64,000 nucleotides of DNA from Paragyromitra xinjiangensis (GCA_038503065.1 JBCAMK010000015.1:930001-994000), one strand, 5' to 3'; counted from the stretch's first letter, positions 24,224-37,207 are shown. Notes: generated from the sequence alone by a model not told the origin. Numbers and translations are program-made.

Positions 24224-25668
24224 CCTTTATTATGAAGAGAAGTAAAGAGGACAGTGATAGAATCCAAGCTTATCCAAAGGGGCACAGACGGAAGGGTAAC
24301 AATAGTCCCTGTTCTTGAAGACTTAAAAAGAAGAGCGAAAGGGGATGACGACGAAGACAGAGGAGGCTGAGTGGATGACGGATAGGTTGATGGAAGACGG
24401 AACGATGGACGGATGAAACTGGGATAAAGGTACCGGTACGCCGTGGTTGTAGAGTACAGATACACGTCTTCCTTTTTCTTTTTCTCTCTTCCGTGTTCCT
24501 TTCCTTTTTCCTGCTTTTTTTCCTTCCAGTAGGCTTGGCCGGTCGCGCTGGGGAGGATCAACGTCGTCAACTAGACAGGGGCTGAACAACTGTCGTCGCG
24601 TTGGACTCGTGTCTCGGAACAGCCCAGGTCCGGTTTTCGGCACGCTGCATGCCCCGAATACTAAGCCATTAAGATCATCTCATTTGGCAAGCTATTAGTA
24701 GGTAGATAGATACATGTAGCTATCGTGAATTATATGAGGGAAGCTCTCGACATAACCAGAGCAGCCATCGCTTCACAGCTGTGTTCTTCAGACACCGCCA
24801 AATCTTGATTGATAAAGCCCTGCTCACGCAGCACCAATATCACAGACGTTGTCAATGTTTCACAGCTCTCGTCAGCAAGTGATGGTTTCCGGTTTCAAGG
24901 TCCGAGTTCACCCGTTCTCCGGCCTCGAGAAGGACTGTGGTCTTAAATCATACTGCACTTACCAAGCATGGTCGGGGGTTTAGATCAGGGGTTTAAATGT
25001 GTTTGCTGGCATGTGATAAACAACCATCAATCGTGGCAAAGAAAAGTACCGAGTGACTCGTTGTGATCCAGGGAGAAAAGTCAAGTCGGAACCAGTCATG
25101 TCTCTGGCTTTTAGGTAGGATGTACCTATACAAATATCAAGGGACAGGGCCTCAGATTCAAGGTTAAAAGTTCTATTTGCATGCGGTGTCAGGCGGAAAC
25201 CAGGTGCTCGCAAGTATACTCGAAGATTTTTAAAGCTCGAGCCAGTCAGGAAGCGCTCGAGCGTTCTCAAAAGCCATTGCTCCCTAAAAACACTGATAGT
25301 TGTAAACTGCTTGCAGGAGAGCGTAAGTAGTAATATATGCATCATAGTGGTTGTTTTGCCGAGGATAGGCCAATGGTAGACCTTTATCTCGGCGAGCAGC
25401 TTGAGTACCTCTGATCACCCCTTATTCGAACGTACGCGGTTTATAACGGGTTGAACTGGCACGTGTTCGCAGTTTTGAGCAGTTTGGGCTGGTTGGCTTC
25501 ACTGTTTGCCCCGTCACCATGGGAAACAAAATCATCCTGTTTGATAGTCAGACGATATGTATATATGTGTCTACGGTATGGCAGCATGCATCATCGGATC
25601 AAGTTTTAAGTAATTATTCCTTTTATTTAGCATAAAGTACATGGCTCCCGATTACACTCCTCGATCCT
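24224..25668. other. Intergenic, no gene recognised
   Basis: Promoter side of CDS1 and 3' side of RIC1. TACATGTAG occurs at 24711-24719. Overlapping Lys/Ser-rich minus frames at 24175-24643 come from pyrimidine-rich promoter DNA rather than a gene, as far as I can tell. Confidence 0.45.
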
Positions 25669-28600
25669 TTACTCTTGTCTACTCTTCTCCCCTACATCCG
25701 GGAATCCATAATCTCCATCTCCTCTACTCCCACCCTCGATGCCTCCTGTAGTTCCACTCCTCTTTCTCCCCGTAATTGGTGGACTTTTTAGCCTCGCACT
25801 CTCAAACATAAAGCTCCTATCGAACTCATCCACCGGACTCCTTAACTCTACCAGCTCCAAAGCTTCCTTTAGTGTCTTCCCTGAATTGTCAAGCGCCGTC
25901 AAGAACCTCGCAAGCTCTTTACACAAATCCCAATCGCCCTCCGCGACGGCTCTGGCTAATAACCGAACCATGTCCTGTGATGAACTGGAGAGTTGTTCAA
26001 GCGTGTGTAGAACGAGGAGGTAGCCGCCGGCTGTCTTAAGGAGACCTCGGGAAAGCGATTCCTCGAAAAGCGCTTGGGGAGAGCCAACGACGTTGAAAAG
26101 ATGGGACCAAGATGCAACCTCGGTTTTGCGGGTGCAACCGACTATGACATCGAGGTAGTGGGGAAAGTGGGAGAGAAACCGAATGACTTCTGGAAGGACA
26201 GCATCCTCGGGTTCGGGTGCGTTATCTGCTTCGTCATCTAGCACATCATGGAGAAGTACCTCCAACGCATGTCCGAAATATGTGAGCTTTTCATAGCCGA
26301 CTGCCAGTTCTACTGCAGCGCCTGGCCTGTGGTTTGCTAAGTGGTGTCTTAGAAGATGGTTTATGAAGAGGTGAGTCTAACCAAACGTGAAATTAGTATG
26401 CTATCTAGATAGGAATAAGAGGTTGATGAAATACCCTTGTAGAAAACTTGAAGTACGAGAAGTTGATATCTCTCCTCTGCACTAACTCCGATTCGATTCC
26501 CAAAATAATTCCCTTCCCTAGCAATGTTGACATCGGATAAAAATCTACCCCGATCCTCACCGGTGCCGGAATTTCTTTCCCTCCCTCCCCATCTGGGGCC
26601 TCGAGAATTTCCTGCACGTCCCCCCACACTCTCATATCCGTCCCATCGAATAGCCACAAACTATCCGACAATCCCTCACCTATCCTGTTTGCACCTGGGC
26701 TATAAACTTCCGTTGGCGTCTTAACTTGCTCTCCGCTACTCGGTAAGAAGTGCTGCTGCAACGGGTGCTCCCTCATGAGCACATAATACTCAACATTCTG
26801 TTGTAGCGTCCGCATGTCATACTTTGCCTCACCATTCTCAGTTCTCGAAGGTTGTAGCATTACTAATTTGCCATCGACAAGGAAGACGACGGTTGCGACG
26901 GCGACGTCTTGGGATGGATCGCCGTTGCGCATCTGTTCTTCCGGGAGGATCCAAGAAATGGAACGGACACGTCCGGGGGAACGCACGATGCCGTGGAAGT
27001 ATATTTGCCCAACTTGCGTGAGTTTGACGCTATCCTTGGTGCCCTGGACAATGAAGTGGTAGAGGGCGTTGTCGTAAGTATAGACTAGGAGAGAGTCGTC
27101 ACCGGCTTGGGATATTGAAACGACAGGGGATGGGAGGGTTTCTATATGTAGCAATAACGAGTTGTCGAGCTGCAGCTCTCTGGAATAAAGTCGTAGCTAG
27201 GTTGTCCCAGACCTCAGCTTTATGTTCACCATGCCGCCAACCGGAAATACTTACCTCATAAGTCTCATCACACTCCACCGCCGCTATCAAGATGTGCTGG
27301 TACCAACACATACCGCCCCTAACCACAAATTCTTGTTCCATCCCTTCATTCAAAAACGTCTTCCACCGCCCACTATTCACGCTGTAATGGGCCAACCCCC
27401 TTCTCCCCGCGATCGCTACGTATCTCCCATCTGGACTAATTACCACGCTTCTAACAGGCCAATTATCGACCAAATACACCGTGGGCATCTGTACATGATG
27501 CCACAGCACACTTGCCTCTTGGCTAATCGCCGTGATATCACTCTGATCGTACCCTCTATAGATTAATATCTTTTCGCTTGTCTGTAGCACTGCACGCGAT
27601 ATATTTGCCGAGCTAAAGCAACCCGTCACAGCAGACCGTGCAAACTCAAGCATCCAGAGTTTCTCAGAGCCGCCTTCTTTGGTTAAAAGAATCTCGCCGC
27701 CGCTAGGGAGCCAAGAACCGTCCGCGACGCCAGAAAGGTGACCTTCGTTGGGGTTCTTGTCAACAAGACGTGGGTCAGCAGGAAAAGAGCTGCCACCGGG
27801 CTTGCCATAGACACTCCAGGTCGCCCAACCTTTGGCGTATCCCGAGAAAAGGCAATAACCATCGGGAGACCAGGTGACAAAGGTAGTCTTTCCAGTAGAG
27901 TAGGGAGATGAGGGAGACGGGATGATGTGAGAGAGGGCAATGCCGCCATTGTAGTCGCGAACAGTATAAACGAATATTGAGCCACTAGTGGAATGGTTAG
28001 TAATTGGCCTTTAAGCTCGAGTGAAGGAGGATGATGCACCCAGCACAAGAGACCCCAATTAATGAGAAGCGGGCGTTTATTGCGGCTTTTACTGCCTTCT
28101 CTGCGGCGGTATTCGGTGTATGAAAACAGAAGCCCTTAAACATTCGAGTTGACGACTCGCCATCCTGGGGTCCTTGGGATGTCAGCACTTCAGACCATCT
28201 CCCAAAATTCGGGAAAAGCACTACAGACCGTTGCGCTAATCTTTTGAACCATGTATGCTCGCCCATCATCCGTAATCCATGTTGACATGTTCATTGGTTT
28301 ATCGTGAATCATGTCCGTAATGATTGCTGTTATCGCAATCAACGATAATTAGTGTATGGGCTTGTTTATAAAAACGAGCATCTAATCCTCGACATACCAG
28401 ATGAATGAGTACTACTCACCTTTCTTTTGTACCCAAACCATCCGGCTCAGTAACTCGGTCGTTGTCTGGCTTCCTGTCGAGTCCGGTTGCCACCTTATAC
28501 ATTGGATCGCCGAAGGCTTCATCGTGGCTACCATCAACTCGTCGTCTAGAGCTAGAACTCTGTTCCTCGTCAGTCCTGTTGAATATAGCACCAGTTACTT

Positions 28601-29481
28601 GAAACCTCTGGTGCTTGGAAGGCATACTTGTTAATCCCCGCATCAACCTTAATAACCATTCTAAACCTCACCGAATACTCCTTCACCCCTCCAGCTTCTC
28701 CAACGCCGAGCATCAACCCTCCAGGCCCTATAGCTGCTCTTCCGCCAGCTCCACTCACAGTAATCGAATTCTGTCGAGCATAGTGGTGGTTATTCACAAA
28801 ACTTGGCTTGTAGACTCGAGCGTCTCGCGTCGGGTCGTTGGCAAGTGAATAAGTTATAAGGTAGCCGAGCGTGGTTTGAACCACAAATATCAAGGAATCG
28901 GGTCGTATGAGGACGTCAATGTTTAGACCGTACGAGGCTAGAGATGCCTGTGAGCGTCGAACGTGGGCGACTACTGCTGTCGGCTAGGTCAAAGAACTCA
29001 ATTAGCATTTCTAGTCTTCAAACGTATCCTTCCATAAGAAGTGACCAGGAAGGTAAGAGCTTACTTTCATCTGCCAAATGGTGAGTTCCGACCCGGTAAT
29101 CGTTGCGAACAAGAAGCCATTCCTTGCAATTTTCAGCGCAATAATGTCTCCCTCCTCAGCGCCCTCCTCAGCGCCAGCGCTCACACTACTTGCCCTTGAA
29201 TCTATCCTCTTTCCTGGACCTTTCCTCTTCGGCACCTCTAGCATATCTTGGTCGACAACTTCTTTCTCCCCTACCTTCTGGCCATCCTGCGCCTCATCAT
29301 CTTCTTCTGGAAGCTCCTTCACTTTCTCAAAATCTTCTTCCTCTTCATCTATACCGGAAGATGTGGAGAGGCTGTTGCGTACGAGCTCGGCAGAGCCGTC
29401 ATCGGAATCGTAAACTGGGGGGGTAGAGGTGGCGGGGAGTTTAGCAGCGTAGATCCGTGGTGTACCGAGAGGCCAGTACAT
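25669..29481 (-). CDS. RIC1: RIC1, Ypt6/Rab6 guanine-exchange subunit, with a one-base frame disruption
   Basis: Large WD40-type subunit of the Ric1-Rgp1 exchange factor for Ypt6/Rab6 at the Golgi. Exons: 29481-29065, 28983-28628, 28565-28420, 28326-28040, 27984-27255, 27196-26435 and 26376-25669, about 1134 residues if one base is discounted. Starts MYWPLGTPRIYAAKL as in fungal RIC1. Family stretches include ELLSRMVWVQKK, PMNMSTWITDDGRAY, AVKAAINARFSLI, TFVTWSPDGYCL and the C-terminal RIC1 domain (VIVGCTRKTEVASWSHLF, DLCKELARFL). In exon 4 the frame reading DGRAYMVQ changes to the frame reading RLAQRSVV at an AAAA run (plus strand 28242-28245); with one A fewer both join cleanly, and the exon length fails phase by exactly one. 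All other junctions close. It may be a sequence error, a real mutation, or a 31-base intron, so function is uncertain. Confidence 0.88.
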
Positions 29482-30246
29482 GTTTTTTGGTATTTTTCCG
29501 CGCCGGCGCTAGGTTTGCGAGCTCTAGCCTTGACAATGGGTGTGTGTTTGGGGGGGAGGAGTATTTGTTTGGGCGCGATTACGGGGGAGGTTCAATTGGA
29601 CGTCACCGGGGGCGCAAGTACTGTACCTATGTGGCTTTTGACGCGAGGTATGCTGGAGTACACTACGCAGCTTGCCTGCGTACGTGTAACTTGCACGGTA
29701 TTCTTTGGATATCAATTAAGCTTAATAAGTAGAGTACATAAGACAGGAAACGTACAGGATCTGGGATTAATAGAGCAGTATGCTGGAGACGTCGCAATCC
29801 TAGACAATCCTGGAGAGAGCTGTAGAGAAGATGGCGAGGCTGAGTGAGGTTGAGTGAGGCTCTTCGGGGATCGTCTCTCCTATATTACACGTGCGCAGGT
29901 ACTTGTGGGCACGGCCGGTGCCTCATACTACGGGAATTAAACACACGGGTATGTCCGTCTGGACGTACAGGCATATTACCTACGCCTAATCGGTTTGAGT
30001 TTTGGCCAGCTTCACGGCGTACCGGTGCTCGTCCCCCAAAGAGAATGATCACAAAGATTATCTTATTAAGATGCCCATTTATTCCGAACTGAAAAAAACG
30101 CCTTCCCGCAGGAATAAGTCATGAACTCCATTGATCTAGAATTTACATTCCCAATTCCCTTATCATGAACAGAACTTTTTTTTGATCTACCTAGATCCCC
30201 TTTTGCCAAACACTTAGGTTCCAATCCAGCCCAAGTGATGTTAGGT
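29482..30246. other. Spacer between RPS22 and RIC1
   Basis: Holds the RIC1 promoter side and the RPS22 3' UTR. Overlapping plus frames at 29248-29847 are the complement of RIC1 exon 1 and upstream DNA. No independent gene seen. Confidence 0.5.
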
Positions 30247-31015
30247 TTAGTAAAAGCTACAGAAAGATGATAGTCAATAAACTTGGCCCCAGATACCCAA
30301 GCGCAATTGCAAGGAGAAAGGAAAGGAGAAGTAAACACTCACAATCCAATGATCTTTCCGGCGACGTGCTTCCGCCTGGCCTCTTCGTGGTCCATGATAC
30401 CGGCAGAGGTGGTTAGAACGATGTAACCGAACTGACGCGAAGGCAAGAGTCTGACGACCCACTTCTCAAAGTCGGTGATCTTGACGGGGTAACGGGGGGA
30501 AATGCATCCGGTCTTGTTGATGCGGCCGTTCAGTTGAATGACGATCTTGCCTGAACGATGGTCGTCGACCTCCTCGAACTCGCCAATGTAACCTGCATTG
30601 AGAATTAACAGGTGTTGCGTTGGATTAAACGTTTCATGGTCCATAATGTGAAGTTAAAAAATGACTCGGGAAAAGGAAACGTGTAAGATCCAAGGCATGG
30701 GTCTTTGATTTTTCGGGTACTTAAAGGACAAAGGCCGTGGAGGAGGCGAGACGTTTCGTCTAGTTATCAACCCGAGAGAAGTATGGGAGCAAAAGCAATG
30801 ATTGTGGTTTGAAGGTTCTGGGTACGCCGCTGCAAAACGGGAAAAAGGAAGAATAGTGATAATGATGAAAACTAATGCATACCGTGCTTCTGCATGACAC
30901 TCAAGAACTTGACGATGACCTTTGAGGAAGGCCTAATCAAGACCTGCCTCTTGCCAGCCTTCTCGGCATTGTTGATGGCGTTCAGGGTATCGTTGAGAAC
31001 TGAAGTCTTGACCAT
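30247..31015 (-). CDS. RPS22: 40S ribosomal protein S22 (uS8, S15a family)
   Basis: Small-subunit ribosomal protein uS8, which binds 18S rRNA. Three coding exons, 31015-30883, 30592-30343 and 30256-30247, give 130 residues, exactly the family length. Starts [19 protein letters not shown], has [20 protein letters not shown], then after intron 1 [18 protein letters not shown] and [16 protein letters not shown]. The end is notable: exon 2 stops after GKIIG plus two bases of a Phe codon, and a 10-base last exon (30256-30247) supplies FFY and the stop. Without that splice the protein would end GKIIGL and lose the conserved aromatic C terminus. Head to head with RRP9, another ribosome-biogenesis gene. 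Confidence 0.95.
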
Positions 31016-31616
31016 TTTGATTTGATTAAGGGCGGATCTTTACTGTAAAAGCCAGAGGTTGTGGTGGAATCGGTCAGTCATTTGGAGCAGCCATTTTGAG
31101 TGTCCGCCTTTCTTTTCTTAGGCGGACCCAAAGAAAAGGTAAGGGGGATTCAAAAAGCTGAATAAACTTACCTAGGAAAGAGGTAGGTGGATTGGTGGTC
31201 GAGGATTGGTGGGCGGTTGGGGGGATGTTCGTTGTCGTTGTCGTTGTCGTTGGCCGTGGAGTGATGTTGAACCGGAGGTGAGAAATTGGGGGGTGGGATT
31301 GTGGAGGGGAAATTGTAGCACGTGGCAAGGACGGACTGTTGTTTCCAGACTGGGTGTGATGGTGGGGGACGAGTGCCACTTGCCCTATGCAAAAGCCCTG
31401 CAGGAAGCAAGGCTTACCCGGCTCTCAGAGAGTAGCATTAAAGGCAGGGTAACAACTTGCAGATGCTCAGTAGGTTACCCGGCTTGCTCCATCCTGCAGA
31501 GTGCCAAGAGTTCGCGCATTTTACATCCTGGGGAAAAAAAATTATTTGCGTGTCTCCCCCCAATCCTATCGAGCGCCATCTCCAACTGGACAACCAACAA
31601 CAGTTATAACAGTATC
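31016..31616. promoter_or_regulatory. Divergent promoter of RPS22 and RRP9
   Basis: 601 bases between the two start codons. Two copies of TTACCCGG lie 61 bases apart at 31414-31421 and 31475-31482, each embedded in a similar context (ttacccggct). They equal the reverse complement of CCGGGTAA seen upstream of RPB12/RPB5 and MTG2. Likely transcription-factor sites for a housekeeping/ribosomal regulon; binding is inference. Confidence 0.5.
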
Positions 31617-33410
31617 ATGTCATCTTTTTTCACCGTCCCCAATTCGCTCAAAAAACGGAAACGTATCGAAGCTGTCACATCCGGAGGTAAACCTAAAAAG
31701 CACAGAGAAAACTACCTCCAAGAAAAGCCTGCTGGAAAGAAAGGTCGGCCAACAGATGAAGACATATCCAGCGAATCTGAAGGCGAAAGCGATGGCGGTG
31801 GGAAAGCTAAAGCTACGGATGACGAGGAAGATGAGGAAGATGAGGAGTTTGAGGGAGAGACTGCCGCTGAGAAACGATTGAGATTGGCGCAGCAGTATCT
31901 AGATAATTTGAAGGAGGATGCAAGTATGTACTGGAACTTCAGTGGCTTTTGTGTAAATAGCTCAATGCTGATATCCGGGAATCTATAGACGAAGTCGGAT
32001 TCGACGCGGCGGACATTGATCGTGACATCATCGCAGATCGTCTGCGAGAAAGCGTCGCTGAGGAAAAAGGTAAAATATATCGGAAGCTAGCGTCGCAATA
32101 CTCTTTCGGCACTGCTTCAGCAACCCTTTTCCGTATGGGCTCTGGCTCTACCACCGCAATTGCTGTTTGCAACCCTCATATCTATACCGTCACCAAAGAC
32201 CGTCACCTCATCAAATGGGCACTTCCGCCTTACCCTTCCCCACTAGCCACAGGCAACTTCACACCTGCAAAGAAACCAAAACGACTACTCTTCTCTCGTG
32301 GTGGTAAAAAACAGGATATAGAGTTCCAAGGACACATAGATGATATCCTTTGCGTTGCTGCCTCCCAAGACGGGAAGTTCGTGGCGACTGGTGGGAAGGA
32401 TAGTCGACTGGTAGTTTGGGATGCGGAAATATTGAAAGTTTTGAAAGTTTTCAAGCACCACCGAGCTGCAGTTAATGGGTTAGTGTTCCGGCGTGGCACA
32501 AATCAACTATATTCTTGCTCCAGTGATCGCACGGTGAAGCTTTGGAGCTTGGACGAGTTGGCATATGTCGAGACATTGTTTGGGCATCAAGATGAGGTTA
32601 TTGGTATTGCAGCCTTAAATGCGGAACGGTGTGTTACGGTCGGTGCTAGGGATCGCACGGCGAGGTTGTGGAAGATAGTGGACGAAACACAACTTGTGTT
32701 CCGTGGTGGTGGAGGAGCCGGTGGTGAATTGCGGAAGCCGAAGAAGGACAAAAATGGGGTAGAGAGATATGAGGAAGGAAGTATTGATTGCGTGGCTATG
32801 ATTGATGACGAGTATTTCGTCACCGGTAGTGATAATGGGTACACCTTCCCATTGACCCTCATTCTTCATCTCAATACTGACTCAATGAAACAGCAACATT
32901 TGCCTCTGGTCTGTCCATAAAAAGAAGCCTGTCCACACCGTATACCACGCTCATGGCCTTGCTTCTGGTCCCACGCCTTCGCAGTCCTCGGCTGAAACTG
33001 ATCCCGATCAAAATCCTCCTTGTCCCCCACAACCCCGCTATATTACCGCTCTTACTTCTGTCCCATACTCCGATCTCGTCGTTTCCGGCTCTTGGGACGG
33101 TCATGTTCGCGTCTGGAAAGTCTCTGCCGACAAAAAGAAACTCGAGCGGATCTGCGCTGTCGGTATTCCAGAGACCACGGCTACGGATGAGAAAGAGATT
33201 GTGAGAGGTGTGGTTAATGGTATTTCTGTCTTTGAGAGGGGCGATAAGGGAAAGGAGGGATTAGTTATCTGCGCGGGGACTGGCAAGGAAATGAAAACGG
33301 GAAAGTGGATGAAGGTTCAGGGAAGGAATGGAGGGATGGTGCTGGAGATTGAGAGGAAGGTACTCGAGGAGACATCGGCTAGTAATGAGGAGGAAGAGGA
33401 AGCTGAATAA
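31617..33410 (+). CDS. RRP9: U3 snoRNP WD-repeat protein RRP9 (U3-55K)
   Basis: U3 small nucleolar RNP-specific protein for early 18S pre-rRNA processing. Three coding exons, 31617-31923, 31989-32838 and 32894-33410, give 557 residues. A basic N-terminal segment starting MSSFFTVPNSLKKRKR and an acidic stretch (DDEEDEEDEEFEGE) precede the conserved linker NEVGFDAADIDRDIIADRL. WD40 repeats follow, including GHIDDILCVAASQDGKFVATGG with KDSRLVVWD, SSDRTVKLWSLD, GARDRTARLWKI, SDNGNICLWSVHKKKP (across intron 2) and SGSWDGHVRVWKV. The C terminus is Glu-rich. The RRP9-specific SDNG...KKKP segment separates it from other WD proteins. Confidence 0.95.
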
Positions 33411-35318
33411 TAGATAAATGTGATTGGGGAGTTTCTGTAAATTTTTGTACATTTAAAAAGTTACCATGGGGGTTTTGAATTATCAGGTGCTGAGTCTCCC
33501 CCGGAATGCGCATATCTACTCTGGCAGTAGGGCTGCAGCCAGTATTTACACCGGTAGCTCAATATTTGCTATCAGCTGAATGGCTTTTCAACTGCCTGAT
33601 ATGACGTGAGGAGCCCACGCCGATTCGTCCCAGCCTGCTATGAGTGCAACAACGAGTGACATACCATGATGTGCAGCACAGCTACATGTAGCCACCGATC
33701 CTTAGGCAAAAGGAACCGCATGAATCATTCATAGAGAATTTGCAGTATACAGAATATGCTTAAATTCTTAATACGAAACCACTAGGTGATGTTTTAAATG
33801 GTGTTTAAACGAAGTTGGCTAAAAGGAAGAAGGCGTTGGCCACGAAGTCAAAGATAATTGGAAATTCGCATCGCTGCTGCCCCTCTACAATAAAGATATA
33901 TAATATAGCATAGGCCTCAAGTATATATTAATACTTGTGTGCCAACTTTCTGCTCCAGCGGCTGCTCGAGCCCTCTATGCCATGAGGGTTTGCGTCACAA
34001 CCCAGAGAGCGTCGTGTTTCGGTTAGAACGCCAACTTCTGGATTCAGTAACACACCAAAGCAAAACGCATACAGTCGGATCTCCAATAATTTATATAGTG
34101 GCCCCATAGAACGACTAACACCGTCGTCCCACTTCCGCCCTAGCGCAGTACCAACCCTCTGAAATTATCATTAAAAAGTCAAAATTCAGAGTAGGTTTAA
34201 GTAGGGCTCAATCACTCACTCCTGTAGGATTGTGGCTCCCAACCGTTTAGGTATAGATACACAACTCCCTTTGCTTTTGTGTATTGGGTAATCTCGTATC
34301 TCCTTATGCCCTCGCTGTGTTGAGTAGACGAAATACTCCAACAAGTCAGGTAAGTATGGCATAACAGTAGAAGAAGGAATCTTGAGCTACAGTACCAAAA
34401 AGGGGGGTGAATTTGCTCTAATAGCGCTGCTGCATTTTATCCTAAATTCAATATTTTTAATAATCCCGACTTAAATCGAGCTGTCTGTGAATACTATATT
34501 CTAGGGGATATGGTAGCAATACTGTACCAATACCGCAGCAAATTCTGGTCATAAAATAGGCCGGACCTAGGCTGGGTCTGTCACTCTGCTGCCTAGCCTT
34601 TGACCTGTCACCCAGGGCACATGGTCAGCAGTCACACCAGCACTGGCACGCTACCAGCACTGGCCCAGGCACGAGTCCAGCATCCTTAAGAGGGCTTGTA
34701 TTTCACGACAATGAGATGAGCTCAAAGCTTACAGAATCAAATATCACTAATGTGAGTGAACTGTCAGCCCACTTAGTACAGGTAGGTACAGCGGGATGAA
34801 AATTTATTTTTCAAAAGTATTCCCCAACTTTGAAATACCCATAGATACAGGTAGAGAATTGATGGTGCTGTAGATGAATCGAATTTATGAGATTCTCATC
34901 CTCGAATTAGGGTAGACATCATGAGAATTTTGAGGGAAAGCATCATGTACACAGAGGGGGGAGGTACAACTAAATAATACACCCTGGAGTAGTACAGCAT
35001 TTTAGTGAATACCTAATGGATCTAGTATTGATGTGGCATTTTAAAGAATGCCTATTTCTTAGAATCAAATATTCTCTAGATTAAGGTATTTATCAAAACC
35101 CAGCAGCCCTACTACCTATTTCTAAAATCGGGGAATACTCCAGCTGTAATCCTACCCCCCTTTTTGGTATTGTATGTGGTGGGGGCTATGAGGTTCATCG
35201 TTTAGCACCAAAGCCATATAGCACGTGACTTCGCGTCTGACTCAAAAAATTGTTGCAATGACTAAAGCTCTGGTGATAGTGGGGCGAAAAAGTTACATCC
35301 CACAAAAAGAAATCGATC
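33411..35318. other. Long AT-rich intergenic region, no gene recognised
   Basis: 1.9 kb between two plus-strand genes, without a credible coding frame. TACATGTAG is at 33683-33691. A short duplicated phrase ccagcactggc occurs around 34638 and 34652. At the right end CACGTG (35222-35227) and GACTTCGCGTCTGAC (35227-35241) form the probable RPC53 promoter. Confidence 0.5.
35227..35241 (+). promoter_or_regulatory. GACTTCRCGTCTGAC element upstream of RPC53
   Basis: The 15-mer GACTTCGCGTCTGAC sits 78 bases before the RPC53 ATG and overlaps the end of a CACGTG box. A near-identical copy (one mismatch) lies before POT1 at 40122-40136. A shared promoter element is inferred. Confidence 0.4.
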
Positions 35319-37207
35319 ATGCCCCTAGGCCTTAAAGTAAAACCGAAACCTGTCGCTCGACGCAGAGCTGCTGCTCAAGCAGAATCTTCAGAAGAAAATC
35401 CACAGTCCTCAACACTGGTTGCAACTCCTTCACTCAAACCCATTAAATCTGTCGAACCTGCCCCGTCCGCACCTATTGCGCCGCCGTCGGGGAGATTAGA
35501 CAGTCTTTCGTCATCAGCACCGAAACCCCCAGTTGGAGCTGTACGAGGTGGAGCAGGCTCCCTGAAGTTTAAACCTAAGCTCGTTGCAAGAAAAACAAAG
35601 GAGTGGGTGTTCAATTGATCTTTCGACAAAAACAATACACTCTCACAAATTCACTAACATAGATGTCTTCAGAGAACGAGATGCGATTGCAGCGAAACTT
35701 GAAGCTTCAGCCACACCTGCCCCATATGACTATAAATCTCGAGGAGGGCGGGGTGGTCGTGGTTCTAGAGGTGGTCGTGGTAGGGGTGGGAGAGACGAGG
35801 ATAGGTTTAAACATGCAGCTGCTACAGCATCCGGTCCATTTGCGTTAGGAAGTGTTGAAACCGGTAAGCTATTTTATGTTTCGTTTATCCTTAATGCTCT
35901 CCTCCTTGAAGTTTTATCTTGTTTCTAAAATGATGTGATATTCTACAGGTCGACGTAAGGTAATAGCCGTAGAGCGCGGAACTAACTTCGCGAAACACCG
36001 TCAATCTCTTGGCTCAAGCGAGGCTAAGATTGGCAAGAAGTCGAGGATGAAATCCGAAGGTGTCACTGAACCTAATTATTCATCCTCGGAAGATTCAGAT
36101 GACGCTAGGATGGACATTGAATTCATTGGGTATCTGGATGAACGTGAGAAAGCCGAGGACAAGGAAGGTGATCAATACATGGATGAAGGTGATGATAGAC
36201 CATGGGGTGCTGGAGCTCCTCTTAGGATTGCTAGAAGCCAGCACGTAGAACTGAAATCGTCGGTAAACACGGATTCGAGCTCAAAGACGGATAAAGGTCT
36301 GAAGAAGGGCAAAAACAAAGCAGAGTTCGAGACAGCTGTAAAAATCAAAGACGAACCAACAGACGAGGGTGAAGATATTACTCTTCCGGATCTGCCCTTG
36401 GCACCATCGTCGCTAAAAGCTGGACCGGAGCCGGAGGTTTTAAGCCAGCAGGTTAAAGAAGAATTCGAGCTGGAAGAACAGGATCGATTGGCTACTTTGA
36501 GAGAAATGGTAGGGGACTCTACTGACACCAAAATTGACGAAGACGATATCGAAATGGTCAGTCCGTCCCTATCTAAACTTCCTGCGCAAGATGTTGACCT
36601 TCAAAAGAAATGCGGGATTAAAAGTCCAAAGAAACCCGGAGACGCAGAGATAGACAATCAAATATTCTGTTTCCAACTGCCCGAAATCCTCCCCCAACTC
36701 ATGCTTCCGATAAAACCCGAAATCAAAACAGAGACCAAAATAGAGCCAGGTGAAAACGACGTTAAGGCAACAGCACCTCCACCTCCCAGTGCCCCAGTTT
36801 CTTTAAAACAGCAAAAACTTTCCGCAAAAGCCCAACAATTGCTTCTGGAATCCTTTCCGCCATCGGGAATCGCTGGGAAACTCCGCATTCATAAGTCGGG
36901 CCGCATTACTATCCTCTGGGGCTCTGGGAGTGAAGAGGACGGTTTTATTGAGTTTGACGTCTCTAGAGGTTCCACGATGGGATTTTTGCAGGAGGCAGTT
37001 ATCGTTAAGCAGGATTCCCCATGGGGCGAGCAGGATGTTGACGAAAACGGAAAACGAAAGGGCGCAGCGTTCTCTTTAGGCCAAGTGAAGGGGAAATTTG
37101 TCGTCAGTCCAGATTTTAGCAAGCTAATTAGGGCGGGGAAATTGAAGAAAAAAGTGGACAAGAAGGGGAAGGGAAAGATGACCGACATCATCCAAGTTGA
37201 GGCTTGA
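35319..37207 (+). CDS. RPC53: RNA polymerase III subunit C53 (RPC4 family)
   Basis: Subunit of RNA polymerase III that pairs with C37 in termination and reinitiation. Three coding exons, 35319-35602, 35673-35863 and 35949-37207, give 577 residues. Starts MPLGLKVKPKPVARRRAAAQ; a second LKFKPKLVARKTK motif precedes intron 1, whose splice restores KEERDAIAAKLE. An RGG/GRG-rich stretch lies around residue 120 to 140, then KKSRMKSEGV and a long acidic, poorly conserved middle. The conserved C-terminal RPC4 domain has KLRIHKSGRITILWG, FLQEAVIVKQD and LGQVKGKFVVSPDF. Yeast Rpc53 is 422 residues; the extra length is in the acidic middle. It is the third RNA polymerase subunit in this window. Confidence 0.93.

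Noticed and set aside
24175..24643. Basic/Ser-rich minus frames upstream of CDS1
   Set aside because: Low-complexity, overlapping in two frames and within the expected promoter/leader; no family match.
31206..31616. Plus frame running from 31206 into the RRP9 start
   Set aside because: The RRP9 N terminus MSSFFTVPN begins at 31617, in a different frame from the upstream open stretch; the upstream part is the divergent promoter.
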